A program made the translations under genes and the position numbers. A DNA stretch of 64,000 bases, taken from NCBI RefSeq assembly GCF_002150005.2, contig NZ_MSPP01000002.1, positions 62,001 through 126,000 on the forward strand, written 5' to 3'. Positions 16,056 through 26,765 of the stretch are shown piece by piece. The notes under the pieces were generated by a model. It was not told the origin of the DNA. It saw only the letters and a program-made list of their open reading frames with translations, and searched no databases. This DNA is from Marivivens niveibacter. GTDB lineage: Bacteria > Pseudomonadota > Alphaproteobacteria > Rhodobacterales > Rhodobacteraceae. How positions within the stretch are numbered: the stretch's first letter is position 1; each line of letters begins with the position of its first letter.

Positions 16056-17002
16056 GCTGGCATCCTTAGAACGCGGGGCACTTTGAATTCTACGTTTTCT
16101 TCGGCGGTCACAACCTGTTCAACAGTCACGGTGTAATGATCGCTAAAGGCGTCGACGACTTCGTTGATCAACACCTCGGGCGCGGATGCACCGGCGGTGA
16201 TCCCGATGGTTTTGATACCCTCTAGCGCGCGCCAATCAATGTCTGCCGCACGCTGAACTAGCTGCGCGTAATTACAGCCATTCTTTGCCGCGACTTCGAC
16301 CAAACGTTTAGAATTGGACGAATTCGGCGCGCCGACAACCAACAACGCATCACAATTCGGCGCGATGGTTTTCACGGCCTCTTGGCGGTTGGTGGTGGCG
16401 TAACAAATGTCTTCTTTGTGCGGGCCGATGATGGCAGGGAAACGGGCGTTCAACGCCTCGATAATATCTTTGGTGTCATCGACGGACAGCGTGGTCTGCG
16501 TAACAAAGGCCAAACGGTTCGGATCGCGCACCTGAACGGTGGCCACATCTTCGACCGTTTCGACCAGCAGTACCTCTCCGTCAGGTAATTGACCCATGGT
16601 GCCGATGGTTTCTGGGTGGCCCGCGTGACCGATCATGATCATCTGCAAACCTTCGTCTGCATGGCGGGCGGCCTCGATATGGACTTTACTTACCAATGGG
16701 CAAGTAGCGTCCACATAGACCATTTCGCGCGTTTCGGCGGCGGCAGGGACCGATTTGGGCACACCATGGGCCGAGAAAATCACAGGGCGATCGTCAGGGC
16801 ATTCGTCCAATTCTTCGACGAACACCGCCCCTTTGTCGCGCAGGCTGTCGACGACGAATTTGTTGTGAACGATTTCGTGGCGCACATAGACAGGTGCGCC
16901 CCATTTTTCGATCGCCATTTCGACGATTTTGATCGCACGATCCACGCCCGCGCAGAACCCGCGCGGCGCAGCCAGATACAATGTCAAAGCAGGTTTGGTC
17001 AT
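16052..17002 (-). CDS. ispH: 4-hydroxy-3-methylbut-2-enyl diphosphate reductase
   Basis: A 316-aa IspH, the last enzyme of the MEP isoprenoid pathway, converting HMBPP to IPP and DMAPP with a 4Fe-4S cluster. The three cluster cysteines are Cys17 ([10 protein letters not shown]), Cys101 ([11 protein letters not shown]) and Cys200 (ICYATTNRQ). I start it at [15 protein letters not shown], the family-like N-terminus; a GTG/ATG-type reading 14 codons longer exists. An intrinsic terminator lies less than 50 bases upstream, leaving little room for a separate promoter. Confidence 0.97.
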   Translation of the reverse strand: MTKPALTLYLAAPRGFCAGVDRAIKIVEMAIEKWGAPVYVRHEIVHNKFVVDSLRDKGAVFVEELDECPDDRPVIFSAHGVPKSVPAAAETREMVYVDATCPLVSKVHIEAARHADEGLQMIMIGHAGHPETIGTMGQLPDGEVLLVETVEDVATVQVRDPNRLAFVTQTTLSVDDTKDIIEALNARFPAIIGPHKEDICYATTNRQEAVKTIAPNCDALLVVGAPNSSNSKRLVEVAAKNGCNYAQLVQRAADIDWRALEGIKTIGITAGASAPEVLINEVVDAFSDHYTVTVEQVVTAEENVEFKVPRVLRMPA

Positions 17003-17045
17003 ACCGAACAGGTAGTCGCAAGGTGCCACGCTGTCCAGCCGCACA

Positions 17046-17078
17046 AAAGAAAAGGGCCGGAAATTCCGGCCCTGTTTT
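17046..17078 (-). terminator. terminator after the NYN-domain gene
   Basis: On the minus strand AAAAACAGGGCCGG-AATT-CCGGCCC is followed by TTTTCTTTT, beginning right at the stop codon of the NYN gene. It is a strong intrinsic terminator and lies 44 bases before the ispH start. Confidence 0.85.
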
Positions 17079-17644
17079 TAGTCATCAGATGCTTGCTGAT
17101 CCTCGGGGCGCGGTTCGCGCGGGGGACGGCCAACAACATCGCGCAATTCGTCCAGTTCGATAAAGTTATCGGCCTGACGGCGCAGTTCGTCGGAAATCAT
17201 TGGCGGCTGACTGCGGATCGTGGACACGACCGACACGCGCACGCCCTTGCGCTGCAACGCTTCGACCAGCGGACGGAAATCGCCGTCGCCGGAAAACAGA
17301 ACGACGTGATCGATATAAGGGGCCAGTTCCATCGCATCGACAGTCAATTCGATGTCCATGTTCCCTTTGACCTTACGGCGGCCCATGCTGTCGGTGTATT
17401 CCTTGGCCGGTTTAGTGACCATGGTGAACCCGTTGTAGTTCAGCCAATCAACCAGCGGGCGGATCGGCGAATATTCGTCATTTTCCAGCAGCGCCGTATA
17501 GTAAAACGCCCGCAGCATTTTACCACGGCGCATGAATTCACTACGAAGCAGTTTGTAATCGATGTCAAAACCCAGAGCTTTCGCGGCAGCATATAGGTTC
17601 GAACCGTCGATGAAGAGCGCTAGACGCTCGTCACGATAAAACAT
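17078..17644 (-). CDS. NYN (LabA/DUF88-type) RNase domain protein
   Basis: A 188-aa protein of the NYN/PIN-like fold. The acidic metal site includes Asp13 and Asn16 in LFIDGSNLY, Asp97 in GNMDIEL, and Asp120/Asp122 in SGDGDF. This matches the LabA-like group of predicted metal-dependent RNases. The acidic tail (residues about 170-188) is low complexity. The target is unknown. The ATG at 17644 has AAGGG seven bases upstream. It is divergent from folK. Confidence 0.88.
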   Translation of the reverse strand: MFYRDERLALFIDGSNLYAAAKALGFDIDYKLLRSEFMRRGKMLRAFYYTALLENDEYSPIRPLVDWLNYNGFTMVTKPAKEYTDSMGRRKVKGNMDIELTVDAMELAPYIDHVVLFSGDGDFRPLVEALQRKGVRVSVVSTIRSQPPMISDELRRQADNFIELDELRDVVGRPPREPRPEDQQASDD

Positions 17645-17754
17645 AAAAAATCCCTTCAATATACGACCACGTGCTTAGCTGTGAGTGGAGAGCACGGAGT
17701 TATAATTATAGTTAGCTACAAAAATCGTCTTCTCAAGTCAGGATGTACTATAGC

Positions 17755-18318
17755 ATGCGTACCTTAACACTCGTGGCACTCGGGTCCAACGCTACGTCCT
17801 CTTTTGGCACCCCAAAAGAGATTATTGATCATGCTATCGCTACAATTGAATCCAGATTGGGCACTACGTGCGAAAAAAGTCCGATTTATCGCACGCCATG
17901 TTTTCCCAAAGGCGCTGGACCCGATTACGCGAATGCGGTGATTCGGTTCGAAACCAATTTAGAGCCGTCAAAGATTTTGCACCAACTCCATGAAATAGAA
18001 ACGGAATTTGGCCGCGTTAGAACGAAACGCTGGGGTGAGCGCACACTGGATCTGGATCTTCTATGCCATGGCGATACGATTTTGCCCGACGATACCGAAG
18101 TCTTGCACTGGATGAATTTGCCAATCTCAGAACAAACCCAGATTGCGCCCAACCAGCTGATCTTGCCGCACCCACGCATTCAGGACCGCGCCTTTGTTCT
18201 GGTCCCGATGGCGATGGTTGCGCCAAATTGGCGACACCCAGTGCTACACAAAACCGTGATCGACATGCGTGATGCCCTGCCGCAGACCGAAATTGAAGAA
18301 GTCGTTCTGTACGACTGA
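17755..18318 (+). CDS. folK: 2-amino-4-hydroxy-6-hydroxymethyldihydropteridine diphosphokinase
   Basis: A 187-aa HPPK of the folate pathway, which pyrophosphorylates 6-hydroxymethyl-dihydropterin. Motifs are LVALGSN near the N-terminus, RVRTKRWGERTLDLDLL in the centre (substrate and metal binding) and LPHPRIQDRAFVLVP. I start it at MRTLTLVALGSN; an upstream in-frame ATG at 17743 adds four residues. It precedes rpoZ-rsh, an arrangement often seen in alphaproteobacteria. Confidence 0.95.
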   Translation: MRTLTLVALGSNATSSFGTPKEIIDHAIATIESRLGTTCEKSPIYRTPCFPKGAGPDYANAVIRFETNLEPSKILHQLHEIETEFGRVRTKRWGERTLDLDLLCHGDTILPDDTEVLHWMNLPISEQTQIAPNQLILPHPRIQDRAFVLVPMAMVAPNWRHPVLHKTVIDMRDALPQTEIEEVVLYD

Positions 18319-18400
18319 TCCGAATCTGCTTGTCATTTCTATGTTCTGGGCGTAAATGGGGGGCTTCCTAGGACCACATATTCAATAGTGGAGTGCGCTC

Positions 18401-18754
18401 ATGGCCCGCGTAACGGTAGAAGATTGCGTCGATAAAGTTCCCAACCGGTTTGATCTGGTAATGCTTGCAGCACATCGTGCTCGCGAGATTTCCGCTGGTT
18501 CGCCGCTGACCGTTGACCGTGATAACGACAAAAACCCTGTAGTTGCGCTGCGCGAAATCGCTGACGAAACCCAACAGGCTGATGATCTGCGCGAACGCAT
18601 GATCGAATCCAACCAGACCCAGATCGAAGTCGACGAACCAGAAGACGACGCAATGGCTCTGTTGATGGGTGCCGAAGCTGACAAACCAGCAGAGGACGAC
18701 ATGTCCGAAGAAAAACTGCTGCGCCAGCTGATGGAAGCACAAGGCCAGCGTTAA
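18401..18754 (+). CDS. rpoZ: RNA polymerase subunit omega
   Basis: A 117-aa omega subunit beginning [20 protein letters not shown], the conserved N-terminus. It helps assemble RNA polymerase by binding beta-prime and often contributes to ppGpp binding. The acidic C-terminal tail is typical of alphaproteobacteria. A GTGGAG ribosome binding site lies upstream. It stands 25 bases before rsh, the common rpoZ-rsh operon. Confidence 0.97.
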   Translation: MARVTVEDCVDKVPNRFDLVMLAAHRAREISAGSPLTVDRDNDKNPVVALREIADETQQADDLRERMIESNQTQIEVDEPEDDAMALLMGAEADKPAEDDMSEEKLLRQLMEAQGQR

Positions 18755-18779
18755 TCGCTGCCCAACGATAGAGAATTCG

Positions 18780-20933
18780 GTGCCGGACCAAATTACGACA
18801 GCTGATAAACTGGTTGCGCTGGTCCGCACCTACAACCCTCGCACAAACGAAGCCCTGATCCGCAAGGCGTTCGATTTTGGCGAAGCCATGCATGACGGCC
18901 AGTTCCGTCATTCTGGCGAACGGTATTTCACTCACCCGATCGCAGTCGCTGCCATTTTGGCCCGCCAGCAGATGGATGACGCAACCGTTATTACCGCCCT
19001 GCTGCACGACACGATCGAAGACACCAAAGCCAATTACAAAGAAGTCGAAAAACTGTTCGGTCGCGATATTGCCGAACTGGTGGATGGCGTCACCAAACTG
19101 ACGAACATCCAACTGACGTCTACGCAGACCAAACAGGCCGAAAACTTCCGCAAATTGTTCATGGCCATGTCGCGCGATTTGCGTGTCATTTTGGTCAAAC
19201 TGGCCGACCGCCTGCACAACATGCGCACGATTTCGTCGATGCGCCCTGAAAAGCAGGCTCAAAAAGCCCGCGAAACCATGGATATCTACGCGCCACTTGC
19301 TGGACGTATGGGTATGCAATGGATGCGCGAAGAATTAGAAGATCTAGCGTTCAAAGTTCTTAACCCTGACGCCCGCCAATCGATCATCCGCCGCTTTGCC
19401 ATGCTGCAAAGAGAATCTGGCGACGTTGTCGAAAAGATCACGACCGACATGCAGATCGAATTGGAAAAGGCAGGCATCACAGCAGATGTGTATGGCCGCG
19501 CGAAACGCCCCTATTCCATCTGGCGGAAAATGCAGGAAAAGGAACAAAGCTTTAGCCGCTTGTCCGATATTTATGGGTTCCGCGTCCTGACAGAAACCGA
19601 AACGGATTGTTACGGCGTGTTGGGCGCTGTGCACCAACGTTGGCGCGCCGTTCCGGGCCGGTTCAAGGATTACATCAGCCAACCCAAATCTAACGGTTAT
19701 CGTTCGATCCACACCACAGTATCTGGCCGCGACGGGAAACGCGTTGAAATCCAGATCCGTACCCGCGAAATGCACGAGGTTGCCGAAACTGGCGTCGCTG
19801 CGCACTGGTCTTATAAAAACGGCGAACTGGTCGAAAACCGGTTTGCTGTTGATCCTGTCCGCTGGATCTCTCAGCTGTCGGAACGTTTGGATGACGATAC
19901 CGACCACGATGAATTCCTAGAGGCCGTCAAACTGGAGATGTATCAGGACCAAGTGTTCTGTTTCACACCCAAAGGCGACGTCATCAAATTGCCTCGTGGC
20001 GCGACCCCGATCGATTTTGCTTATGCGATCCATACACGGATTGGCGCGGCTTGCGTTGGTGCAAAAGTCGATGGGTTGCGCGTGCCTTTGTGGACCCGTT
20101 TGAAAAACGGCCAATCTGTCGAAGTCATCACTGCCGAAGGTCAAAAACCCGAAGCAACATGGATCGATATAGCTGTAACGGGCCGCGCGAAAACAGCAAT
20201 TCGCCGTGCGCTGCGCGAAGAGGATCGTGAACGCTACATCAAGCTGGGCCAAGAACTGGCACGTGTTGCATTCGAAAATATCGGCAAAAAAGCCACCGAA
20301 AAAGCGCTGCGTACGGCAGCAAAGACACTCGCGCTAGAAAGCGTTGACGAAATGCTGGCTCGCTTGGGCAGTGCTGAAATTACGTCTCGTCGTGTTGTCC
20401 GTGCCATTTACCCAGATCTTGCTGAACGCGAAGGTGACGAAATCGAACAGGAAAAGGCCGTCATCGGCCTGACTGGCGATAAGTCGTATGCGCGCGGTCA
20501 ATGCTGTCAGCCCGTTCCTGGCGAACGTATCGTCGGCATCGCGATTCCCGGTCATGGCGTGGTTCTGCATACCATTGATTGTACTGCGCTGGCCGAATTC
20601 GAAGAGCTACCAGACGCGTGGGTTGACCTGCATTGGCAAGATGGCCGCCACGAAGCCAAACATACCGTCACGCTGGACCTGACCATCAGCAATGATGCTG
20701 GCGTTTTGGGCCGGATCTGTACGCTCATCGGTGAACAGGACGCCAATATCTCTGACCTGAACTTCATCGACCGGAAACCTGATTTTTTCCGTTTGCATGT
20801 CGACGTTGATCTACGTGACATTGAACATCTGCACCGTGTCATGACCGCATTAGAGGCCGAAAGTAATGTGTCCTCTATCGCTCGGTTGCGCGATCCATCC
20901 CGCGCAGCGCAGGTAAAACCAGCAAGGCAATAG
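18780..20933 (+). CDS. rsh: bifunctional (p)ppGpp synthetase/hydrolase
   Basis: A 717-aa RelA/SpoT homologue with all domains in order. The HD hydrolase has HDTIED at 76-81. The synthetase has RFKDYISQPKSNGYRSIHTT around residue 300. Then come the TGS domain (VFCFTPKGDVIKLPRG) and a C-terminal ACT domain. Both enzymatic motifs look intact, so it should make and degrade the stringent-response alarmone. It starts with GTG. Alphaproteobacteria usually have this one long enzyme (Rsh). It is followed closely by a DUF2062 gene. Confidence 0.96.
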   Translation: MPDQITTADKLVALVRTYNPRTNEALIRKAFDFGEAMHDGQFRHSGERYFTHPIAVAAILARQQMDDATVITALLHDTIEDTKANYKEVEKLFGRDIAELVDGVTKLTNIQLTSTQTKQAENFRKLFMAMSRDLRVILVKLADRLHNMRTISSMRPEKQAQKARETMDIYAPLAGRMGMQWMREELEDLAFKVLNPDARQSIIRRFAMLQRESGDVVEKITTDMQIELEKAGITADVYGRAKRPYSIWRKMQEKEQSFSRLSDIYGFRVLTETETDCYGVLGAVHQRWRAVPGRFKDYISQPKSNGYRSIHTTVSGRDGKRVEIQIRTREMHEVAETGVAAHWSYKNGELVENRFAVDPVRWISQLSERLDDDTDHDEFLEAVKLEMYQDQVFCFTPKGDVIKLPRGATPIDFAYAIHTRIGAACVGAKVDGLRVPLWTRLKNGQSVEVITAEGQKPEATWIDIAVTGRAKTAIRRALREEDRERYIKLGQELARVAFENIGKKATEKALRTAAKTLALESVDEMLARLGSAEITSRRVVRAIYPDLAEREGDEIEQEKAVIGLTGDKSYARGQCCQPVPGERIVGIAIPGHGVVLHTIDCTALAEFEELPDAWVDLHWQDGRHEAKHTVTLDLTISNDAGVLGRICTLIGEQDANISDLNFIDRKPDFFRLHVDVDLRDIEHLHRVMTALEAESNVSSIARLRDPSRAAQVKPARQ

Positions 20934-20936
20934 ACT

Positions 20937-21590
20937 GTGTTCAAACGCCGCGACAGATTACCTTTTTGGCGGGCAATACGGCAGATGCTTTGGCCCAGGG
21001 GGGGATGGCTACGCGCGTATAATTACGTCAAACATCGATTGCGCCGCCTACCTGACACACCCGAAAAAATTTGCCGCGGTATAGCCGTCGGGGTGTTTCT
21101 TAGCTTCACACCGTTTTTCGGATTTCACATCATATTCGCATGGCTGGCCGCACGGGCTATCCGTGGCAACAGTGGGGCGGCGGTTTTGGGCACCTTTTCC
21201 GGTAACCCTGCAACCTTTGGATTTATCGCTTTTGCGTCGTTGACCACTGGGCATTTTATGTTGGGATCGCGCCCTGACCATGACCCGAATTTGTCGGTCA
21301 TGGAAAAATTCAGCGCCGCGTGGCAGGATTTGTCGCATAACTTCTTTGCCATTTTCACCCCCGCGAAAACGGACTGGCGCGGGCTGGAATTATTTTTCCA
21401 CGACGTATTCGTGCCTTATGCGATTGGTGGCGTTCTGATCGGGACGATTGCTGCCGTGATCACGTATTATATCACTCTGCCTGTGATTAGCGCCTATCAG
21501 GCCAGTCGCCGCAAACGGCTGCGCAATCGTATGGCCCAATTGTCGCGGTCTGCGGAAAAACACGCTGACGACACTAAAATAACCGATTAG
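20937..21590 (+). CDS. DUF2062 membrane protein
   Basis: A 217-aa protein with a basic N-terminus and the DUF2062 block [17 protein letters not shown] near residue 50. It has about three to four hydrophobic segments and a charged C-terminal tail. The family is of unknown function and often lies in operons such as this one. It starts with GTG three bases after the rsh stop, so translation is probably coupled. Confidence 0.85.
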   Translation: MFKRRDRLPFWRAIRQMLWPRGGWLRAYNYVKHRLRRLPDTPEKICRGIAVGVFLSFTPFFGFHIIFAWLAARAIRGNSGAAVLGTFSGNPATFGFIAFASLTTGHFMLGSRPDHDPNLSVMEKFSAAWQDLSHNFFAIFTPAKTDWRGLELFFHDVFVPYAIGGVLIGTIAAVITYYITLPVISAYQASRRKRLRNRMAQLSRSAEKHADDTKITD

Positions 21591-21624
21591 GGTCCACCCA
21601 AATTCTAATGTTCGGAGAAAACCG

Positions 21625-22371
21625 ATGAGTGCTGGAAAACTGCGTCTCGGCGTAAATATTGACCATGTTGCCACCGTTCGCAACGCGCGCGGCAGCGCTT
21701 ATCCTGATCCGATCCGCGCCGCAAAAATCGCAGAAGAGGCAGGCGCCGACGGTATTACTGCGCACCTGCGCGAAGATCGTCGCCATATCAGTGATGCGGA
21801 CATTGACGGCCTGATGGCCGCTCTGACCAAACCATTGAATTTCGAAATGGCTGCAACTGACGAAATGCAGGCGATCGCATTGCGTCACAAACCACACGCG
21901 GTGTGTATCGTTCCTGAAAAACGCGAAGAACGCACCACCGAGGGCGGCCTAGAAGTCGCCAAAGAAGAAAACCGGCTGGCTCATTTCATCGCCCCGCTGC
22001 GCGATGCAGGATGTCGCGTTTCGATTTTCATTGCAGCCGACCAACGCCAGATCGAGGCCGCAAACCGTATCGGCGCGCAGGTGATCGAACTCCACACCGG
22101 CGCCTATTGCGACCTGCATGCCGAAGGCAAATTTGCCGAACGTGATGATGAATTGAAACGACTGACTGATATGGCTGCGTTCGCCAATTCGTTGGGATTA
22201 GAAGTCCATGCGGGCCATGGCCTGACCTATGACACCGTCGGCCCAATCGCGGCCCTGCCCGAGGTCATGGAACTGAACATCGGCCACTTCCTAATCGGAG
22301 AGGCGATTTTCCGCGGCTTGGACGGATCGATCCGTGAAATGCGCCGACTGATGGACGAGGCACGCGGGTGA
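21625..22371 (+). CDS. pdxJ: pyridoxine 5'-phosphate synthase
   Basis: A 248-aa PdxJ, which condenses 1-deoxyxylulose 5-phosphate with 3-amino-2-oxopropyl phosphate to make vitamin B6 phosphate. The N-terminus [18 protein letters not shown] is the family signature. Further motifs are [16 protein letters not shown] and [10 protein letters not shown]. It has a GGAGAAAACC ribosome binding site. The pdxJ-acpS-lepB-rnc-era-recO order is widely conserved in proteobacteria; here a small secreted protein stands between pdxJ and acpS. Confidence 0.97.
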   Translation: MSAGKLRLGVNIDHVATVRNARGSAYPDPIRAAKIAEEAGADGITAHLREDRRHISDADIDGLMAALTKPLNFEMAATDEMQAIALRHKPHAVCIVPEKREERTTEGGLEVAKEENRLAHFIAPLRDAGCRVSIFIAADQRQIEAANRIGAQVIELHTGAYCDLHAEGKFAERDDELKRLTDMAAFANSLGLEVHAGHGLTYDTVGPIAALPEVMELNIGHFLIGEAIFRGLDGSIREMRRLMDEARG

Positions 22372-22826
22372 TCCGTTTTGCTGCAGCCTTTGGACTGATC
22401 GCAGCGCCTGCTGCGGCTGTAACGGTGGATGATTGCCTAGATCACCGGTCTGATGCCGCCGCTATCATGGAACCATGGGACGACAACACCGCGACCTATG
22501 CCAATGACCGGATTCGAATTGCCGTAATGGATGGCATCGAACCTGCAGCGGGTGCGCTACACATCATGGTTTTGTCGCCGCCCTTTGATGAATTAGGCAG
22601 CCGTCAGTGCAAAATCATTAGCTATGACGAACACCAAGGGTTCGCGGCCATTTGGTTTAATGAACGTAGTGCCGATTATAATCCCGCAACGGGCCTAACG
22701 GTCACGTTGCCCGTACAATTCTGGTTGCCTGATTTGTCCTTCACCAATTCGGCCCAACTGGCCATCACGATCAACCAATCCACGGGTGACGTGACCACCG
22801 ATTTCACGGTCGGAGGCGCAGAATGA
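22368..22826 (+). CDS. secreted protein of unknown function
   Basis: A 152-aa protein with a signal peptide ([17 protein letters not shown], cleavage after about residue 17). The mature part has two cysteines (DDCLDH and RQCKI) that could form a disulphide. I recognise no domain. It starts with GTG, overlapping the pdxJ stop by four bases, and its end overlaps acpS by four bases. It is therefore tightly embedded in the pdxJ-acpS operon and is probably expressed with it. Confidence 0.75.
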   Translation: MIRFAAAFGLIAAPAAAVTVDDCLDHRSDAAAIMEPWDDNTATYANDRIRIAVMDGIEPAAGALHIMVLSPPFDELGSRQCKIISYDEHQGFAAIWFNERSADYNPATGLTVTLPVQFWLPDLSFTNSAQLAITINQSTGDVTTDFTVGGAE

Positions 22827-23233
22827 TTTTGGGGATAGGGTCCGATCTGGCCAACATTGAACGCATCCAAGGCACCCTGGATCGATTTGGCGACCGTTTC
22901 AGAAATCGTGTTTTCACGCCCACCGAACAGTCCAAAGCAGAGCGCCGCAAAGATGTGGCCGGCACCTATGCGAAACGCTGGGCCGCAAAAGAGGCTTGTT
23001 CAAAGGCTTTGGGAACAGGTTTGGCGATGGGGATTAGCTGGATCGACATGGCTGTTGAAAATCTGCCCTCTGGCCAGCCAACGATGACTCTGACGGGTTG
23101 GGCTGCTGAACGTTTGGCGGAAATGACCCCAGCGGGTCACACCGCCCATATTCACGTCACTTTGACGGACGACCACCCTTGGGCCCAAGCCTTTGTCGTG
23201 ATCGAAGCCCGCCCAACCCCTCAGTTGGGTTGA
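22823..23233 (+). CDS. acpS: holo-[acyl-carrier-protein] synthase
   Basis: A 136-aa AcpS, which transfers 4'-phosphopantetheine from CoA to apo-ACP. The magnesium-binding residues are Asp8 in [11 protein letters not shown] and Glu57 in [14 protein letters not shown]. Length and fold are normal. It starts with ATGA overlapping the upstream gene, and lies 51 bases before lepB. Confidence 0.96.
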   Translation: MILGIGSDLANIERIQGTLDRFGDRFRNRVFTPTEQSKAERRKDVAGTYAKRWAAKEACSKALGTGLAMGISWIDMAVENLPSGQPTMTLTGWAAERLAEMTPAGHTAHIHVTLTDDHPWAQAFVVIEARPTPQLG

Positions 23234-23284
23234 CTTAGCCCAATGTGCGCCGCATGAAGTCCACGTCTTACGCAGGAGCAGAAA

Positions 23285-24127
23285 ATGTCCGAAGAAAATG
23301 GCCTGTGGGCCGGCGTCAAAGAAACGGTTAAAACCGTCGTTTATGCCTTGCTGATCGCAGGTCTTTTCCGTTCGATCCTATTCCAGCCATTCTGGATTCC
23401 GTCAGGATCGATGAAAGACACGCTGCTGATCGGCGATTTTCTGTTCGTCAACAAAATGGCCTATGGCTATTCCTATGCGTCGTGCCCTGCGGTCAAAGTG
23501 CCTGCACTGGGAATCGACATCGGTCCTGATGATTTCTGTGGTGCCTTTATGGGCAGCGATGAACGTCTATTCGGCAGCGATCCAGAGCGCGGCGATGTCG
23601 TTGTGTTCCGCCATCGCGGTCTGGGCGAAGATTACATCAAACGTCTGATCGGTCTGCCAGGGGACAAAATTCAGGTGATCGATGGGCTGCTGTACATCAA
23701 CGATGAACCTGTTCAGGTCGAACCTGCCGGTCAGTTCATCGAAGAAACCAGCCCCCAAGGCCCGCACCAAATTCCGCCCAGCTGTATGCGGCCTGTCACC
23801 GACAACCAGTGTGTCAAAGATCGCTTTATTGAAACGCTGCCAAACGGTGTCAGCCACGAAATCCTGAACATCACCAACAATGGTCAGGGCGACAACACAG
23901 ATGTGTTTTACGTTCCAGAAAACGAATTCTTTTTCATGGGCGACAACCGCGACAATTCCGTCGATAGCCGTTTTGCATGGAACCCGATCAGCAACCGCGG
24001 TGTCGGCACCGTCCGCCGCGAAGATATCGTAGGCCGAGCGGATCGCGTGATTTTCTCGTCAGCGGGTAAATCCATTTTGGCATTCTGGACATGGCGCGCC
24101 GACCGGTTCTTTCACGCAATTAACTAA
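23285..24127 (+). CDS. lepB: signal peptidase I
   Basis: A 280-aa type I signal peptidase that removes signal peptides at the membrane. One N-terminal membrane helix spans about residues 15-35. The catalytic dyad is Ser42 in IPSGSMKDTLL and Lys119 in EDYIKRLIGLPGD. Box E is [14 protein letters not shown]. An insert with cysteines (PSCMRPVTDNQCVKD) is typical of alphaproteobacterial forms. It is immediately followed by a second signal-peptidase-type gene. Confidence 0.96.
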   Translation: MSEENGLWAGVKETVKTVVYALLIAGLFRSILFQPFWIPSGSMKDTLLIGDFLFVNKMAYGYSYASCPAVKVPALGIDIGPDDFCGAFMGSDERLFGSDPERGDVVVFRHRGLGEDYIKRLIGLPGDKIQVIDGLLYINDEPVQVEPAGQFIEETSPQGPHQIPPSCMRPVTDNQCVKDRFIETLPNGVSHEILNITNNGQGDNTDVFYVPENEFFFMGDNRDNSVDSRFAWNPISNRGVGTVRREDIVGRADRVIFSSAGKSILAFWTWRADRFFHAIN

Positions 24128-24133
24128 TTAGCC

Positions 24134-25174
24134 ATGTGGCGCAATTATAACCCCGTACGATTATATCAGGACGGCTATGACTGGACCGGACGCACGTCTA
24201 GGTCACAGTTACTGGTCGTCCTGATCTTTATGGGGCTTATCTGTCTTCCGGTTTGGAACCTTCACTGGTTCGGCAAAGCCGGCCGCATCGTCGAAATTGC
24301 GGGCTGGATTTCGATCGCATTGATGACGGTGCCCCTTTGGGGTCACATCGTGCGTCGGTTCAATCATATGCGCTGGCCCGCAGCATTGGCGCTATTGCTG
24401 TTTATTCCCTTCGTCAACCTTATCGTCCTTGCGATTTTGCTGATCAAAAACCAGGGACAAAGGCGGCTGTTTGAAATGACACCGCTGCGGACCGCAGGAT
24501 TTTACTGCGCCGTTTTGGTGGCGGTCATCGCGCTGAGCCGGATTATCTGGACGCCTTATTGGGCGCCTGCCGGATCGATGAAGCCGAACCTGTTAATTGG
24601 GGATGTCTTTGCCGTTTGGCGTTTGGACAGATCGCCCGACTACGGCGACGTCATGGTGTTTGCTGACGCGTCAGGCACCATTTTCGTCAAACGCGTGATC
24701 GCGTTAGGCGGCGATACCGTCAAAATGACCAACGGCGTTCCGCAGGTTAACGGCGCGCCGTTACAGCAATCCCAGATCGACTCATTCATTGAAACGATGG
24801 AACCGCAGGGGCAATTCAAAAACCTGCCTCGTTGCAGCAACGGCGCTGTCGGCTATGGCGCGACATGCGTAAAACAACAATTCACCGAAATCGCACCCAA
24901 CGGCACGACCTATTCCGTGCTGTCCACGATCCCAAATGCGTCGATGGACACTACGAATACCTTTACCGTTCCACAAGGCCACGTGTTTTTCATGGGTGAC
25001 AATCGCGACAATTCACGCGATAGCCGTATTTCCGTTCCTGCAGGCGGATTGGGATTTGTGCCGGAAACTGCTATCTTCGGTCAGGCCGTGCGCATATTGT
25101 ATTCGTTCAAAGGGGATGACCCGTATCAACTATGGACGTGGCGCGGCTCTAGAATATTCAAGGCGATCGAATGA
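24134..25174 (+). CDS. signal peptidase I-like protein with N-terminal DUF805-like membrane domain
   Basis: A 346-aa fusion. Residues about 1-110 form a polytopic domain like DUF805 (GRTSRSQ near the start, [19 protein letters not shown] later). Residues about 125-346 form a type I signal peptidase with the dyad intact: Ser148 in [11 protein letters not shown] and Lys186 in [25 protein letters not shown] is near 294. It follows lepB by six bases and precedes rnc with overlap. It should be an active second peptidase, with different membrane placement or substrate choice; that role is inference. Confidence 0.85.
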   Translation: MWRNYNPVRLYQDGYDWTGRTSRSQLLVVLIFMGLICLPVWNLHWFGKAGRIVEIAGWISIALMTVPLWGHIVRRFNHMRWPAALALLLFIPFVNLIVLAILLIKNQGQRRLFEMTPLRTAGFYCAVLVAVIALSRIIWTPYWAPAGSMKPNLLIGDVFAVWRLDRSPDYGDVMVFADASGTIFVKRVIALGGDTVKMTNGVPQVNGAPLQQSQIDSFIETMEPQGQFKNLPRCSNGAVGYGATCVKQQFTEIAPNGTTYSVLSTIPNASMDTTNTFTVPQGHVFFMGDNRDNSRDSRISVPAGGLGFVPETAIFGQAVRILYSFKGDDPYQLWTWRGSRIFKAIE

Positions 25175-25851
25175 AACTATCGGCCGAACTGGTCAAATTC
25201 AGCAAAAACCTGGGGCACGAATTTTCGCGCCCTGAATTGCTGGTGCGCGCAATGACCCACCCTTCGATGTCGTCGCCGCATCGTGACAACAACCAGCGTC
25301 TGGAATTTCTAGGCGACCGCGTTCTGGGTCTGGTCATGTCCGAAGCGTTGTTCAACGCCGACAAATCCGCAGCCGAAGGCGTATTGGCCCCGCGATTCAA
25401 CGCATTGGTGCGCAAAGAAACCTGCGCCGATGTTGCCAAGGAAATTGATCTGGGGTCCGTCCTGCGTCTGGGCCGATCCGAACAGAAATCAGGCGGCCGC
25501 CGCAAGGATGCATTGCTGGGCGACGCGATGGAGGCGGTGATCGCCGCCGTCTATCTGGACGCTGGTTTTGAAACGGCCCGCGACATGGTTCTGCGCCTAT
25601 GGGGCGAACGTATCCATCAGGTCGAAGAGGACGCGCGCGACCCCAAAACGGCCCTACAAGAATGGGCCCAAGGCCGCGGCCAGACCCCACCGAAATATGC
25701 CGAAGTGTCCCGCTCCGGCCCCGATCATCAACCCGTCTTTACCATCGAAGTGCGCTTGGACAGCGGCGATAGCGAACGCGCCAGCGCAGGTTCGAAACGG
25801 CACGCCGAACAGGCCGCCGCCAAAGCATTGCTTGCAAAGGTCAGCTCATGA
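25171..25851 (+). CDS. rnc: ribonuclease III
   Basis: A 226-aa RNase III, the double-strand-specific endonuclease for rRNA and mRNA processing. The signature [12 protein letters not shown] (about residues 41-52) contains catalytic acidic residues, with a second acidic cluster in [16 protein letters not shown]-terminal double-stranded RNA-binding domain covers about 156-226. It overlaps the upstream peptidase gene (ATGA) and era downstream (ATGA). Confidence 0.97.
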   Translation: MKLSAELVKFSKNLGHEFSRPELLVRAMTHPSMSSPHRDNNQRLEFLGDRVLGLVMSEALFNADKSAAEGVLAPRFNALVRKETCADVAKEIDLGSVLRLGRSEQKSGGRRKDALLGDAMEAVIAAVYLDAGFETARDMVLRLWGERIHQVEEDARDPKTALQEWAQGRGQTPPKYAEVSRSGPDHQPVFTIEVRLDSGDSERASAGSKRHAEQAAAKALLAKVSS

Positions 25852-26765
25852 CAGATACCCAAACCCGCGCAGGCTTTGCCGCGCTGATCGGTGAACCTAA
25901 CGCCGGAAAATCGACCCTACTGAACTGGATGGTTGGCGCTAAAGTGTCGATCGTAACCCACAAGGTTCAAACCACCCGCGCCCGCATTCGCGGCGTTGCG
26001 ATGGACGATCAGAACCAGATCGTGTTCGTTGACACCCCTGGCCTATTCCGCCCGCGTCGCCGTTTGGACCGCGCGATGGTTGCTGCCGCATGGGGCGGCG
26101 CCGCTGACGCAGATGTCGTCGTTCTACTGATCGAGGCACATCGCGGCCTAACCGACGGCGTTCAGGCCATTCTGGACGCGCTGGCCGAAAACATGTCTCA
26201 TGTGCGCCTTGCCCTCGCGATCAACAAAATCGACCGCGTAAAGGCCGAAGATTTGCTGGCTCTGACCCAGAAAATGAACAGCGCCTATGATTTCGAAAAA
26301 ACATTCCTGATTTCGGCCGAACGTGGCCACGGCTGCGAGGACCTGAAACATTGGCTGGGCGAACAAATGCCCGAAGGCCCGTGGCTATACCCCGACGATC
26401 AGATCGCCGATCTGCCGATGCGCATGATCGCGGCGGAAATCACCCGCGAAAAACTGACCCTGCGCCTGCATCAGGAACTGCCCTACCAGCTGACGGTCGA
26501 AACCGAAAAATGGGAAGAACGCAAAGACGGGTCCGCCCGCATCGATCAGATCGTTTACGTATCCCGCGACGGTCACAAAGGCATCGTTTTGGGCAAAGGC
26601 GGTGAAACCGCCAAAGCCGTATCCAAAGCCGCCCGCGAAGAATTGCAGGAATTTTTGGGGCGCAAGGTGCACCTGTTCCTACAGGTCAAAGTGCGTCCGA
26701 ACTGGCTCGAAGAATCCGAACGCTATTCGGAAATGGGTCTGGATTTTAAGGACGGCAACGCATGA
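25848..26765 (+). CDS. era: GTPase Era
   Basis: A 305-aa Era, which binds 16S rRNA during 30S assembly. The GTPase domain has G1 GEPNAGKST (15-23), G3 DTPG and G4 NKID. A C-terminal KH domain contains [20 protein letters not shown]. It is flanked by rnc and the DUF1491 gene with four-base overlaps on both sides, so translation is coupled. Confidence 0.98.
   Translation: MTDTQTRAGFAALIGEPNAGKSTLLNWMVGAKVSIVTHKVQTTRARIRGVAMDDQNQIVFVDTPGLFRPRRRLDRAMVAAAWGGAADADVVVLLIEAHRGLTDGVQAILDALAENMSHVRLALAINKIDRVKAEDLLALTQKMNSAYDFEKTFLISAERGHGCEDLKHWLGEQMPEGPWLYPDDQIADLPMRMIAAEITREKLTLRLHQELPYQLTVETEKWEERKDGSARIDQIVYVSRDGHKGIVLGKGGETAKAVSKAAREELQEFLGRKVHLFLQVKVRPNWLEESERYSEMGLDFKDGNA

Noticed and set aside
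16589-17596. 335-aa plus-strand reading frame across ispH and the NYN gene
   Set aside because: Spans two well-supported minus-strand genes and a terminator, and has no recognisable domain.
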